From Gemmatimonadota bacterium (lineage in GTDB: Bacteria > JAAXHH01): a stretch of 54,532 nt of DNA. The notes beneath the pieces were generated by a model. It saw only the letters and a program-made list of their open reading frames with translations, searched no databases and was not told the origin of the DNA. Both the position numbers and the translations under genes were made by a program. Positions 45,622 to 53,771 of the stretch are shown in pieces (position 1 is the first letter of the stretch; every line of letters begins with the position of its first letter). The stretch spans positions 1 through 54,532 of the forward strand of contig JAPOYX010000281.1 in assembly GCA_026706345.1 (NCBI GenBank). The letters are read 5' to 3'.

Positions 45622-45649
45622 TGTATACATCAGGTCTGACATGTATACA
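45622..45649. promoter_or_regulatory. inverted repeat between hicAB and mazEF
   Basis: TGTATACAT (45622-45630), 10 nt, ATGTATACA (45641-45649): a perfect inverted repeat of 9 bp arms, each arm itself near-palindromic. It lies 36 nt before mazE and about 110 nt from hicA. MazE and HicB both bind palindromes to repress their own operons, so this is a probable operator, more likely of mazEF by distance. Confidence 0.6.
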
Positions 45650-45685
45650 TACCGTATATCTACAGTGTATCTATAGGAGGCGTGC

Positions 45686-45925
45686 ATGAAATCCCGTACG
45701 AAAATGTGGGGCAACAGCCTGGCGCTGCGCATCCCGAAGCCGATCACGGTCCAGATGGGCGTCACCGACGATTCACCGGTGGTGCTGGTGTTGCGAGGCA
45801 GGGAATTGACCATCGTCCCGGTGGAATGTACCCGGCAAAGGCTTGTCGATCTGCTTCCGGGTGTCACGAAGCACAATCTGCACGGCCGGATTACGGTCGG
45901 AACCCCGGATCGCGGAGAAACGTGA
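45686..45925 (+). CDS. mazE: MazE-type antitoxin, AbrB/SpoVT fold
   Basis: This 79-residue protein has the swapped-hairpin DNA-binding start KMWGNSLALRIPKPI, the signature of AbrB/MazE antitoxins, followed by VLRGRELTIVPV and a C-terminal toxin-binding tail (LVDLLPGVTKHNLHG). GGAGG precedes the ATG at 45686. Its TGA overlaps the mazF start codon (TGATG), tying the two proteins' synthesis. It would neutralise MazF and repress the operon through the inverted repeat upstream. Confidence 0.9.
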   Translation: MKSRTKMWGNSLALRIPKPITVQMGVTDDSPVVLVLRGRELTIVPVECTRQRLVDLLPGVTKHNLHGRITVGTPDRGET

Positions 45926-46281
45926 TGCACAACGAGAACTACATCCCCAAACGGGGAGAATTGGTATGGATCTGCGCCCGTACGGGGGACGGATCAAACC
46001 TGTCCTCCGCATGCCCCGCCTTTGTGCTTTCACCCGGGTCCTACAACGCAAAGGTCGGCCTGGCCGTGCTCTGTCCGGTCGGCGACGAGGCGAAGGGGTA
46101 TCCATTCGAGGTCCCGATTCCCGCGGGAATGCCGGCTTCCGGCGTCATTCTGGCCGATCAGCTGGAAAGCGTGACGTGGCCGTCCTGTATACTGGAACCG
46201 ATCTGCAGCCTCCCCGCGGAAATCACGGAAGCTGTCCTGCGGAAGGCCGTGACATTGCTGGAGAGGGAAGACGGTCCTTGA
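45925..46281 (+). CDS. mazF: MazF/PemK-type mRNA interferase toxin
   Basis: This 118-residue endoribonuclease has the family pattern YIPKRGELVWI, ACPAFVLSPGSYN (the usual Arg-Pro-Ala is Cys-Pro-Ala here), GLAVLCPVGDEAKGYPFEV and SGVILADQLESVTW. The catalytic region is intact except for the substituted arginine in the 'RPAlVLSP' position, which could lower activity. Translation starts at 45925 and overlaps the mazE stop by 1 nt. A free MazF would cut mRNA and halt growth. Confidence 0.9.
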   Translation: MHNENYIPKRGELVWICARTGDGSNLSSACPAFVLSPGSYNAKVGLAVLCPVGDEAKGYPFEVPIPAGMPASGVILADQLESVTWPSCILEPICSLPAEITEAVLRKAVTLLEREDGP

Positions 46282-46350
46282 CGGTTGCGCGTTATTCAGG
46301 CAAACTTTTACGCTTCATGACGGTTGTGTGTTAATAGGACAGACTTTTCA
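46279..46350 (+). repeat. imperfect 39-bp direct repeat after mazF
   Basis: TGACGGTTGCGCGTTA.. at 46279 and TGACGGTTGTGTGTTA.. at 46318 are two diverged copies, 39 nt apart; both run on to A.ACTTTT. The first copy contains the mazF stop codon. Confidence 0.5.
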
Positions 46351-46382
46351 GGTAGAAGGGGAAAGTCGATCTCGACTCCGAG

Positions 46383-46490
46383 ATGAAGATCTGGATCTCT
46401 GGAGGCGAGTTACCGGTCAAGAAGGAATTCAAGCGGGGTATAGACGTCACGGACGTTCAGCGCACCCTGGCCGGGTTCATTCTGGACTGA
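46383..46490 (+). other. orphan 35-codon frame, possible gene remnant
   Basis: A short frame starting MKIWISGGELPVKKEF and ending LAGFILD lies alone in the 290-nt spacer before the dehydrogenase. It has protein-like composition but no start-site motif and no recognised family. It may be the tail of a lost gene. Nothing else is seen in 46351-46571. Confidence 0.25.
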
Positions 46491-46571
46491 TACCCGGGCC
46501 ATACGGAAGTAGATACACCGGGCGGTCTGCGGGCGCTGCAGCCACGGATCGTTATCCCGGGAAGGAAACCG

Positions 46572-47564
46572 ATGTCTCAGCCAACCATGAAACGCGTCAT
46601 CAAGCCCGAAGGCCTCCACCGGATCGAGATCGAGGAGGTGCCGATACCTGAACCGGGTCCCGGAGAGGTTCGGATCAAGGCGGCCTGCAGCCTGATCAGC
46701 CGGGGCTCGGAACTCGGTGGCCGGTATACGCGGGAACACGCGGTGAGCCCGGACGTCATGGGCTATTCCATGGCGGGTACGGTGGATGCGCTGGGGAAAG
46801 GGGTCGAACACCTGGACATCGGCGACGGGGTCGTCGCCCTGGCGCCCCACGCCCAGTACACGGTCCGGCCGGCCCGGCTCGTTTTTCCTTGGGACCAGAC
46901 CATCATCATGCCCATGTCGGCAGGCCTTTCCTTCGACAGCGCGCCGTACTACCCGCTGACCGCCGGGGCGGTCACCTGGGTGGAAGTGGAGGATATCAAG
47001 CCCCAGGACACCGTCGTCGTGCTCGGCCAGGGTCTCGTAGGCAACCTGATCCTTCAGGTCATCAAGGCAAATGGCGACGGCAGGGTGGTGGCCGTGGACG
47101 CGCTGGAAAACCGGTGCACCATGGCGGCGGAATTCGGCGCTGACGTGGTCGTCAACGCCCGCAAGGAAGATCCCGTCAAGATCGTGAAGCGCATGACCAA
47201 CGGTCTCGGAGCCGACGTCGTGGTCTACGCCGTGGGCGGTCCGGCGGGGCCGGCGGCCTTCGGGCAGGGGCTCGACATGCTGGCCCTTGGCGGGCTGATC
47301 CACCTGATCGGGCTATACGAGGACCAGCCTCTTTCGCTGCCTTCGGACAAGATACAGGGCCGCAGGCTGCTGGGTGGTTACTTCCGGACGCGAGCGAGCG
47401 CCCGCCAGTCCCGGCGCGCCATGGAACTCCTCGCCTCGGGGGCGATCGGTACCGAACGGATGACCTCCCACCGATTCCCCTGGCACCAGGCGGCAGACGC
47501 CTTCGCACTGCTTTACCAGAAACCCGGAGATGCGCTGGGGGTCCTGCTCGACTGGCGGGACTGA
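46572..47564 (+). CDS. zinc-type medium-chain dehydrogenase/reductase
   Basis: This 330-residue MDR protein has an N-terminal GroES-like domain (PIPEPGPGEVRIKAACSLIS, then GYSMAGTV) and a Rossmann domain (VVVLGQGLVGNLILQVI, AVDALENR, DVVVYAVGG). The usual structural zinc cysteines are missing and the catalytic Cys lies in KAACSLIS, so the group resembles the sugar-alcohol or quinone-type MDR branch. It ends 16 nt from the convergent DapA-family gene. The substrate is unknown. Confidence 0.85.
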   Translation: MSQPTMKRVIKPEGLHRIEIEEVPIPEPGPGEVRIKAACSLISRGSELGGRYTREHAVSPDVMGYSMAGTVDALGKGVEHLDIGDGVVALAPHAQYTVRPARLVFPWDQTIIMPMSAGLSFDSAPYYPLTAGAVTWVEVEDIKPQDTVVVLGQGLVGNLILQVIKANGDGRVVAVDALENRCTMAAEFGADVVVNARKEDPVKIVKRMTNGLGADVVVYAVGGPAGPAAFGQGLDMLALGGLIHLIGLYEDQPLSLPSDKIQGRRLLGGYFRTRASARQSRRAMELLASGAIGTERMTSHRFPWHQAADAFALLYQKPGDALGVLLDWRD

Positions 47565-47580
47565 GCGTCACCTTCCGGTA

Positions 47581-48474
47581 TCACTCCAATCCCAGTCTCG
47601 TCAGGAGATCGTTCAGGTCCGCCAGGGTTTCGTCGTCCAGCGGGACGAACGGCTGGCGCGCCCGGGCGGTCTTGATGGCGCCCCGGCGCTGGTAGACGTT
47701 CTTGCGAATGGATAGTCCGATCCCGGGCTGGCTCTCGAAACGGATCAGCGGGCAATACCGGTAGAAGGTCTCGGTGGCGCCGTCAACGTCGCCGGACATG
47801 TACTTCGTGTGAATGTCCTTCAGAATGTCGGGGTAGGCGAAGCCGGTCATGGTGCCCATGCACCCGTGGCGCAGTTCCTCTAGGAGCATGACTCCGCCCA
47901 GGCCGCCGAAGATCTCCACGTCGGGGTTCGCCGCAAGCACCTGGCTCGCCTTCCGCGGCGACGGTTCTTCTTCCAGTTTGAGAAAGCGGCACCGCGGGGA
48001 CCGGTCGGCGATGGTCGCGATGAAATCGATGCTCATCAGGACGCCGCTGCTCATGGGGTGGTCCTGGATCACGATCGGCACCGATACGGCGTCGGCCACC
48101 TTGAGGTAATGGGCGAGCAGCGCCTCGTCCGTGCCCTTGGCCAGCTTGGACGGCGCCACCATGAGCGAGGAAGCGCCCAGTTCCTCGGCCCGCCGGCTCA
48201 GCGCGACGCATCCGTCCGTTCCGGTGTGGCTGGTTCCCACGCAAATGGGGATGCGTCCGTCCGCGGCCTCGACCACGCCGGCGATGACCTGGTCCCGTTC
48301 GGCTTCCACCAGCTTGCTAGTCTCACCCATGACGCCGAGAATCGTGATTCCGTCGATGCCGAGGTCGTGCAGGAAATGGGTCAGCGTAGCCAGGCTGCCC
48401 GTGTCCAGGCTGCCGTCCTCTTCGAAAGGGGTCGGCGCGATAGTATACACGCCCCTGGGGTCTTGATCTGCCAT
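47581..48474 (-). CDS. dihydrodipicolinate synthase-family aldolase
   Basis: This 297-residue TIM barrel of the DapA/NanA superfamily has GVMGETSKL (the GE.. phosphate/carboxylate loop), the Schiff-base lysine in RFLKLEEEP, and GGLGGVMLLEEL. The normal DapA tyrosine region is altered (QDHPMSSG), so true dihydrodipicolinate synthesis is unlikely; a pyruvate aldolase or a dehydratase on sugar acids is more probable. The next gene upstream on the same strand is the amidohydrolase, about 100 nt away across a repeat array. Confidence 0.85.
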   Translation of the reverse strand: MADQDPRGVYTIAPTPFEEDGSLDTGSLATLTHFLHDLGIDGITILGVMGETSKLVEAERDQVIAGVVEAADGRIPICVGTSHTGTDGCVALSRRAEELGASSLMVAPSKLAKGTDEALLAHYLKVADAVSVPIVIQDHPMSSGVLMSIDFIATIADRSPRCRFLKLEEEPSPRKASQVLAANPDVEIFGGLGGVMLLEELRHGCMGTMTGFAYPDILKDIHTKYMSGDVDGATETFYRYCPLIRFESQPGIGLSIRKNVYQRRGAIKTARARQPFVPLDDETLADLNDLLTRLGLE

Positions 48475-48495
48475 GCTTATTCCTTTCGTTTAATT

Positions 48496-48613
48496 GGGTT
48501 TCAGCCAGCGGCCGTGCCCCGGCTTGCCCGTCAACCGGGTTTCAGCCAGCGGCCGTGCCCCGGTTTGCCCGTCAACCGGGTTTCAGCCAGCGGCCGTGCC
48601 CCGGTTTGCCCGT
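48496..48613 (-). repeat. 41-bp tandem repeat at the amidohydrolase stop
   Basis: Two full 41-bp units (48496-48536, 48537-48577) and a 36-bp third (48578-48613) begin GGGTTTCAGCCAGCGGCC. The third unit encodes the last residues of the amidohydrolase (KPGHGRWLKPG) and its TGA lies at the join with the second unit. The copies differ by one base. Confidence 0.9.
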
Positions 48614-49948
48614 GATCTCGCCGTCCTCGTACACGGTCTCGCCCCGCACCATGGTACGCTGAATGCGGCCCTTCATGGGCATGCCGTGGACGATGCGCAT
48701 GACTTCCCGCGCCTTGGTGAAGCATGCGTTCCGGTCGAAGGTCCATCGCGCGTCCATGTCCACGAAGGTGAGATCGGCATCGCATCCGATGGCGATACGG
48801 CCCTTGCCCGGGAGCCGGAAGACTTCGGCCTGGCGGGTCGACATCAGCCGGACGAGGTCTGTGATCGACAGGCGGCCGTCGTTGACGGCGGTCAGCATCA
48901 GGGGCACCATGGACTCGAGTCCGGGCAGGCCGGGCGGGATGGCGAATATGTCCCCGCCTTCTTTTTCTTCGGGCCGGAAGGGAGAATGGTCGCTTCCGAC
49001 GAAGTCCAGCGTGCCGTCGTGCAGGTAGGACCAGAGCGCCTCGACCTCTTCGGCGGGCCGCAAGGCGGGATTGCACTTGGCGAAGCCGCAGTGTACCGAA
49101 AGTACCTGGTCGGTCAGAAAGAGATACTGCGGGCAGGTCTCGGCGATGACGTCGAGCCCCCGCTCCTTGGCTTCCTTCACCAGTTGCGCAGCCCGCGGGC
49201 TCGAAAGATGCACCACCTCCACGGGGCCCCCGGCCTCGGCGGCCAGGCTCATCATGACGGCGACCGACGTGTCCTCCACGATGGATGGCCGGCTTTCGGC
49301 GTGGGCCAGGCCGTCGTTGCGACCCTGGGCGGCAAGCCGTTCGATGAGCGTCTCGATCATGGGCCAGTTTTCGCAGTGGAAGCTGTGGCGCAGCCCCGTG
49401 GCCGCCGTGGCGGCCATGACGTCCCGGAGCAGCGAGTAGTCCAGGCACCAGAGGCCGAAGAACTCGCCCTCCCGGTGGGACGGCGGCGCGGTCAGGAAGG
49501 TCTTGAAGGCCACGGCGCCCGCCTCGGCCACCCCACCGATAAGGTCCACGTTCTGATGGCCTGCGGCGCCGTATAGACCGAAGTCGATCAGTGACTGCGC
49601 TCCGATGGCCTCGCCCCGTTTGCGGAGTCCTTCCGCCGAACTGGCGGAAACCGGTGAGATGGGCATCTCCAGCAGGGTCGTAATGCCGCCGGCCGCCGCC
49701 GCGCTCGTGCCGGAGACGGGATCCTCCCGTTCTTCGTGGCCGGGCGACCGGAGATGGACGTGGGGGTCGATCAGACCCGGCAGGACGTGCAGACCCTTCG
49801 CCGATAGCTGCCGGCCACTTTCGGGCCGGGCATCGGGTTCGAGCACACCGGCGATGCGACCGTCCCGCACGGCGATCGTGGCGGCCATTACGCCGTCCTG
49901 GCTGACGACCCGGCCATCGGTAACGATAAGGTCAAAGGTGGAAGCCAT
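48572..49948 (-). CDS. dihydroorotase/allantoinase-type amidohydrolase
   Basis: This 458-residue cyclic amidohydrolase has the metal site: GLIDPHVHLRSPGHE (HxH), the lysine region AVAFKTFL, FHCENWP, VVHLSS and the C-terminal Asp in FVGSDHSPF. Such enzymes open hydantoin-like rings (dihydroorotate, allantoin, hydantoin). It is not in a pyrimidine operon, so allantoinase or hydantoinase is as likely as dihydroorotase. Its 3' end sits in a tandem repeat. Length is normal. Confidence 0.87.
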   Translation of the reverse strand: MASTFDLIVTDGRVVSQDGVMAATIAVRDGRIAGVLEPDARPESGRQLSAKGLHVLPGLIDPHVHLRSPGHEEREDPVSGTSAAAAGGITTLLEMPISPVSASSAEGLRKRGEAIGAQSLIDFGLYGAAGHQNVDLIGGVAEAGAVAFKTFLTAPPSHREGEFFGLWCLDYSLLRDVMAATAATGLRHSFHCENWPMIETLIERLAAQGRNDGLAHAESRPSIVEDTSVAVMMSLAAEAGGPVEVVHLSSPRAAQLVKEAKERGLDVIAETCPQYLFLTDQVLSVHCGFAKCNPALRPAEEVEALWSYLHDGTLDFVGSDHSPFRPEEKEGGDIFAIPPGLPGLESMVPLMLTAVNDGRLSITDLVRLMSTRQAEVFRLPGKGRIAIGCDADLTFVDMDARWTFDRNACFTKAREVMRIVHGMPMKGRIQRTMVRGETVYEDGEITGKPGHGRWLKPG

Positions 49949-50010
49949 GAGTTACTCCCGATAAACCGCCCGCGGGCGGGTAAGATGCGGCGACTGGTGC
50001 GGTGGGTCAC

Positions 50011-50093
50011 AATCCCTTGCGCTCGTGCTCCGGCGCGCTGTGCTCCGGCGCGCTGCTCTCCGGCGCACTCATGCTCCCTTGCGCTCGTGCTCC
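50011..50093 (-). repeat. 15-bp tandem repeat at the purN stop
   Basis: Three 15-bp units, CTCCGGCGCGCTGTG (50028), CTCCGGCGCGCTGCT (50043) and CTCCGGCGCACTCAT (50058), are flanked by two copies of TCCCTTGCGCTCGTGCTCC (from about 50013 and 50075). The purN stop codon (50069-50071) lies in the third unit, so the gene's end has been tandemly duplicated. Confidence 0.8.
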
Positions 50094-50668
50094 AGCGCTA
50101 AGGAACCCACCGTTTCGACCAGCAGTTCGTGCTCCACTACGAGGACCCGTTCCGCCAGCGACTCCGGCGTGTCGCCGGGCTTCACCGGCACGGTCCTTTG
50201 TGCGAGCACGGCCCCCTGGTCGTATTCCGCCGTCACATAGTGGATCGTGACCCCGGTGATCCGGTCGCCGGCCGCCAGCACGGCTTCGTGCACGCGCAGT
50301 CCGTACATGCCTTGCCCGCCGTGCCTGGGCAGAAGGGAAGGGTGGATGTTGATTATGCGGTCCCCGTAGGCGGCCAGCGTCTCCGGTCCCACCCTTTTGA
50401 GATACCCGGTCAGGACGACCAGGTCCACCTCGTGCCGCCTGAGTAATTCAAGGATCGACCGGTCCAGTTCCTCCGGCCCGGGGTGGGTATCGCCGTTCAG
50501 ACAATACCCCGGAACGCCCGCCGACTCCGCGCGCCGAAGCACTTGCGCCGACCGGTTGTTGCTGATCACCACGGCCGGCAGTGCCCGGATAGTCCCGGTT
50601 CCGCACGCGTCGACGACCGCCTGCATGTTGGTTCCGCGATGGGAAGCGAGAAACCCGACACGAAGCAT
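50069..50668 (-). CDS. purN: phosphoribosylglycinamide formyltransferase
   Basis: This 199-residue PurN transfers a formyl group from 10-formyl-THF in purine synthesis. Seen motifs are LASHRGTNMQAVVD, VVISNNRSAQVL, VVLTGYLKRV and the catalytic INIHPSLLPRHGGQGMYG with His and, downstream, the D in AEYDQGAVLAQ. It stands alone, leftward, between a lactonase gene and the amidohydrolase. The ATG at 50668 gives the standard start. The C-terminal end runs into a repeat array. Confidence 0.95.
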   Translation of the reverse strand: MLRVGFLASHRGTNMQAVVDACGTGTIRALPAVVISNNRSAQVLRRAESAGVPGYCLNGDTHPGPEELDRSILELLRRHEVDLVVLTGYLKRVGPETLAAYGDRIINIHPSLLPRHGGQGMYGLRVHEAVLAAGDRITGVTIHYVTAEYDQGAVLAQRTVPVKPGDTPESLAERVLVVEHELLVETVGSLALEHERKGA

Positions 50669-50762
50669 CAGCTCAGCGCCCGTACCCGAACCCGGATTCG
50701 GACGCGATCCTGAATCTGGTCCCGACCGCGCCCCGGGCCGCCTGGACAGCGGGAACGGGCTG

Positions 50763-51779
50763 TCATTCGTCCATGTCCAGAACCATCACCCATGCAGGCG
50801 ACGGTCCGACGTCATATACGTCGAGGGGCGTAAGAGCGCCCGTATCCTGGTCTACGCGATAGGCTGCCAGTCTCCCCGATCCCTGTCCCGCGGCGTAAAG
50901 ATACCGGCCCCGCGGATCCAGGTTGAAGGCCCGCGGCGTTTCCTCCGTAGGCGCCTGCCCGATCGGGTCGAGCAGGCCCGTAGCCGGATCGGCCGAGAAG
51001 CCGGCGATGCTGTCGTGCCCCCGGTTGCTGGAGTACACGAATCGGCCCGATGGGTGGATATGAATCTGCGAACAGGTGTTTTCACCGGTGAAACCCGAAG
51101 GCAAGGTCGATACCGTCTGCAAGGCCTCCAGCGTTCCCCGGTCCGGATCGAACCGGTAGGCCGTCATGCTGCTTCCCTGTTCATTGTCGGCGTAGAGCAC
51201 ATTCAGCACGGGATGATGACAGTAGTGCCGCGGTCCCGTATCCGGCGGCTGGTCCACGCGGGGCGGATCGTTCGGCGTCAGCTTTCCCGTGCCTTCGTCG
51301 AACCTGAACTGGCAGATCATGTTCGACTCGGCCACGTGGGGCACGAAGGCGAACCGGTTCGACGCGTCCGTCTGTATGTAGTGGGCGCATCGCGCCGTCT
51401 CCCGTCGATCCACGGGCGGCGCCTGGACTATGCCGTCGGCGCCTATGGCATGGACCCCCGCCACGGCGTGTCCGTAGGACGCGGAGAGCAGAAACCGGCC
51501 GGTGTTGTCCAGGGCCATGTAGGTCGTGTCCCAATCGAAGAGTGTGGAGCCCAGCAGGGAAATCCCGCCCGTCGTCCGGTCCAGGCTGTAGGTCTGCACC
51601 GACGGCTCGCCCCGCAGTCCGGCGTAAAGATGTTGCCGGGCCGCATCCACCACGAGGGGCATCACGCCGGCGCCCGCGGCGACGTCCTCCCTGAAGGTAA
51701 GGCCACCTGTGCCCGGGTCCATTTCGTATATGGCGATTTTACCCTCGCCGGTGATGGACAGGTACATATACGAGGCCAT
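50763..51779 (-). CDS. lactonase-family seven-bladed propeller (6-phosphogluconolactonase-like)
   Basis: This 338-residue protein is a beta-propeller with repeated blades of the form 'G.I..Y..D..TG.L': MDPGTGGLTF, LDRTTGGISL, FDEGTGKLTP, FDPDRGTLEA, ADPATGLLDP and VDQDTGALTP. Conserved HPSGRFVYSSNRGHDSI is the family core. It lacks a signal peptide, so it is cytoplasmic. Pgl-type lactonases open sugar lactones, but many members have unknown substrates. It stands alone. Confidence 0.85.
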   Translation of the reverse strand: MASYMYLSITGEGKIAIYEMDPGTGGLTFREDVAAGAGVMPLVVDAARQHLYAGLRGEPSVQTYSLDRTTGGISLLGSTLFDWDTTYMALDNTGRFLLSASYGHAVAGVHAIGADGIVQAPPVDRRETARCAHYIQTDASNRFAFVPHVAESNMICQFRFDEGTGKLTPNDPPRVDQPPDTGPRHYCHHPVLNVLYADNEQGSSMTAYRFDPDRGTLEALQTVSTLPSGFTGENTCSQIHIHPSGRFVYSSNRGHDSIAGFSADPATGLLDPIGQAPTEETPRAFNLDPRGRYLYAAGQGSGRLAAYRVDQDTGALTPLDVYDVGPSPAWVMVLDMDE

Positions 51780-51919
51780 CGAGCGCTCCCTTCCATGCGC
51801 GGCCGTGACCCGTCGCGCCGCGTCATTCGATCACTTGGTCTGATTGGAAAACAGGAAAGACAATTTGCAGGCCGCCCGGCGGACCGTCAAGCCTCATTTG
51901 TCCGGATCAACTGCCCGGA

Positions 51920-52768
51920 TCAGCGCTTCTTGGCGATGACGTCCTGGCGCGTGGTACTGGCGGTGGTCACCACGACGTTTTCCGTGGACCAGGCTTCGGT
52001 TTCCTCCGTGGGCGGACCGTACATGGCGTAGGACCCGGCGGGCATGAAGTGGGCCGAGTACCGCCCGTCGTCATCGGAATAGACGGTTACCGAATCCGTC
52101 CTTCCGGGCTGAAAGAAGGTCACGGGGTAACCACGCAGCGGCTGGTCGTCCCGGAGGACCGCAGGCGTGCCGCTGTCGTGCTTGACGCTGCCGGAAACCT
52201 GGCCGGAACTCGCCAGGTCGACCAGGCGGCCTACCGGCGTGAACCTCATCCCGGTAATGTCGTGGACCCGTCGGGTATCGCCCTCAAACGCGATCGAACG
52301 CATCAGGTCGAAATCGATCACGGCGTCCGCCTTCCTGCCGCGCTCGACGACTACCGGGGTGTTTGCTTCGACGATCAGTTCCTTGCCCTGCGGATCCGGA
52401 TATGCCTCGCTGAACTGCATGCCGTTCAACAGGGTCACGGTGACTTCGTGAATGTTCAGGCGCACGGCGTCGTATCTGCCCTCGGCCAGAGAGAACACTT
52501 CGAGGATCCGCGTATTGCCTCCCCCCAGTTCGACCAGGTCGATGATATGGGGCAATGTGCCGGGGGTTCCGAACGCGCTGTTCGCGGCGGAGCGGACGGA
52601 CGCCCCCGACATGTTCACTACCACCGACTGGACGTGCTGGCGCATCGGCGTCTGGGCGGCCAGACGCAACTGCAGATCACTGATCACGCTTGATGTCGGA
52701 TCGCCGCAACCGGGCGTCGCGATCGCAAGAAGAAGGATCAGAAGGCGATGAAGGATTCGTTTTTTCAT
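51920..52768 (-). CDS. DUF4382-like lipoprotein
   Basis: This 282-residue protein has a signal peptide ending in a lipobox (LLAIATPGC, Cys about 21), so it is probably anchored to the outer or inner membrane. The middle (30-190) resembles DUF4382: VQSVVVNMSGASV, DLVELGGGNTRILEVFSLAEG and YDAVRLNIHEVTV. The C-terminal part looks like a carboxypeptidase-regulatory/PEGA-type beta sandwich (GRYSAHFMPAGSYAMYG). Function is unknown; it may be a surface-layer or scaffolding domain. Confidence 0.75.
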   Translation of the reverse strand: MKKRILHRLLILLLAIATPGCGDPTSSVISDLQLRLAAQTPMRQHVQSVVVNMSGASVRSAANSAFGTPGTLPHIIDLVELGGGNTRILEVFSLAEGRYDAVRLNIHEVTVTLLNGMQFSEAYPDPQGKELIVEANTPVVVERGRKADAVIDFDLMRSIAFEGDTRRVHDITGMRFTPVGRLVDLASSGQVSGSVKHDSGTPAVLRDDQPLRGYPVTFFQPGRTDSVTVYSDDDGRYSAHFMPAGSYAMYGPPTEETEAWSTENVVVTTASTTRQDVIAKKR

Positions 52769-53072
52769 GATCCGGAGACGCCCAGATACTCAGCGCGCAT
52801 TGCGCTACCCAACCTGTCCTGTGAACGGTTCAGTCTGAAAACTACAGTTTCTTGACGTCTGTGTAAACCTCTTCCTTTTAAGCAGTTAACGCGGTTCCTC
52901 GGAGCTTCGACCACCGTATCTCCGGTCGCGGGCGGGTCAGGCGCCTGATCAGCATCGGTAGCCTCTAAGAGCCTGTCGTATCATACAACTTCGGGTATTC
53001 GAATTCTATTGCCAAAGGGTTCGCTTTTACCTATATCTATCGAATTGAGGAGGTCACAACCGGAGTTTTCCT
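52769..53072. other. divergent spacer between DUF4382 and DUF3299 genes
   Basis: No gene is seen in about 300 bases. A good rightward promoter lies at its right end; the leftward promoter for the lipoprotein gene is not obvious. Confidence 0.4.
53009..53037 (+). promoter_or_regulatory. sigma-70-type promoter for the DUF3299 gene
   Basis: TTGCCA (53009-53014), exactly 17 nt, TATATC (53032-53037), 35 nt before the DUF3299 start codon, with AGGAGG and GGAG between. Confidence 0.5.
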
Positions 53073-53771
53073 ATGATCGGCGCCAGCCGCAGACTTCTCT
53101 CCACAACCGCCGCCATGCTGCTGGTTGTTACCCTTAGCGTTGCGGGCTACCTCCCGGAGGCCGTATCGGTGCCCCCGGTCGACGCACCGCCGGTCGACGC
53201 ACCGCCGGTCGACGCACCGCCGGTCGGCGCACCGCCGGTCGACGCACCGCCGGTCGGCGCACCGCCGGTCGACGCACCGCCGGTCGGCGCACCGCCGGTC
53301 GACGCACCGCCGGTCGGCGCACCGCCGGTCGACGCACCGCCGGTCGGCGCACCGCCGGTCGACGCACCGCCGGTCGGCGCACCGCCGGTCGCATCGGCCG
53401 ACGAACCCATCAAGGTGGAATGGCGCCTCCTGGCCAGCCTCGATAACCGTACCGGCAAGCCGGGCGAGGAGTTGGCGGCGCTCGATGGCAAACTCGTCAA
53501 GGTCCCCGGATTCTCGGTACCACTTGAAGACTGGGCGTCCTCGGTGACAGAGTTCCTCCTCGTTCCCTATGTCGGCGCGTGCATCCACACACCGCCTCCC
53601 CCGCCCAACCAGCTCGTCTACGTCAAGATGAAAAAGGGCAAGTGGGCGTTTTTGAACGGGTGGAACCCGGTGTGGGTCGAGGGCGTACTCAAGATCGAGA
53701 TGACCAAGAGCGTGTACGGCCACGTCGGCTTCACCATCACCGGCCAGCGGGTCTATCCCTACGAGTACTGA
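53073..53771 (+). CDS. DUF3299 exported protein with PPV(D/G)A repeat
   Basis: This 232-residue protein has a signal peptide (about 1-31), then fourteen pentapeptide repeats PPVDA or PPVGA, then a DUF3299 domain: KLVKVPGFSVPLE, EFLLVPYVGACIHTPPPPPN (a typical DUF3299 Cys/His core) and YPYEY at the end. In other bacteria DUF3299 genes stand beside an ABC ATPase and FtsX-like permease, possibly for metal handling; an ABC ATPase gene starts 122 nt downstream here. The rigid Pro-rich spacer would hold the domain away from the membrane (inference). Confidence 0.9.
   Translation: MIGASRRLLSTTAAMLLVVTLSVAGYLPEAVSVPPVDAPPVDAPPVDAPPVGAPPVDAPPVGAPPVDAPPVGAPPVDAPPVGAPPVDAPPVGAPPVDAPPVGAPPVASADEPIKVEWRLLASLDNRTGKPGEELAALDGKLVKVPGFSVPLEDWASSVTEFLLVPYVGACIHTPPPPPNQLVYVKMKKGKWAFLNGWNPVWVEGVLKIEMTKSVYGHVGFTITGQRVYPYEY
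53181..53390 (+). repeat. fourteen 15-bp tandem repeats in the DUF3299 gene
   Basis: Units GACGCACCGCCGGTC and GGCGCACCGCCGGTC alternate strictly from the fourth unit, so the true higher-order unit is 30 bp. They encode PPVDA and PPVGA. Nearly all units are identical in sequence. Confidence 0.95.

Noticed and set aside
48496-48613. Possible CRISPR repeat at the amidohydrolase end
   Set aside because: Tandem copies with no variable spacers, overlapping coding sequence.
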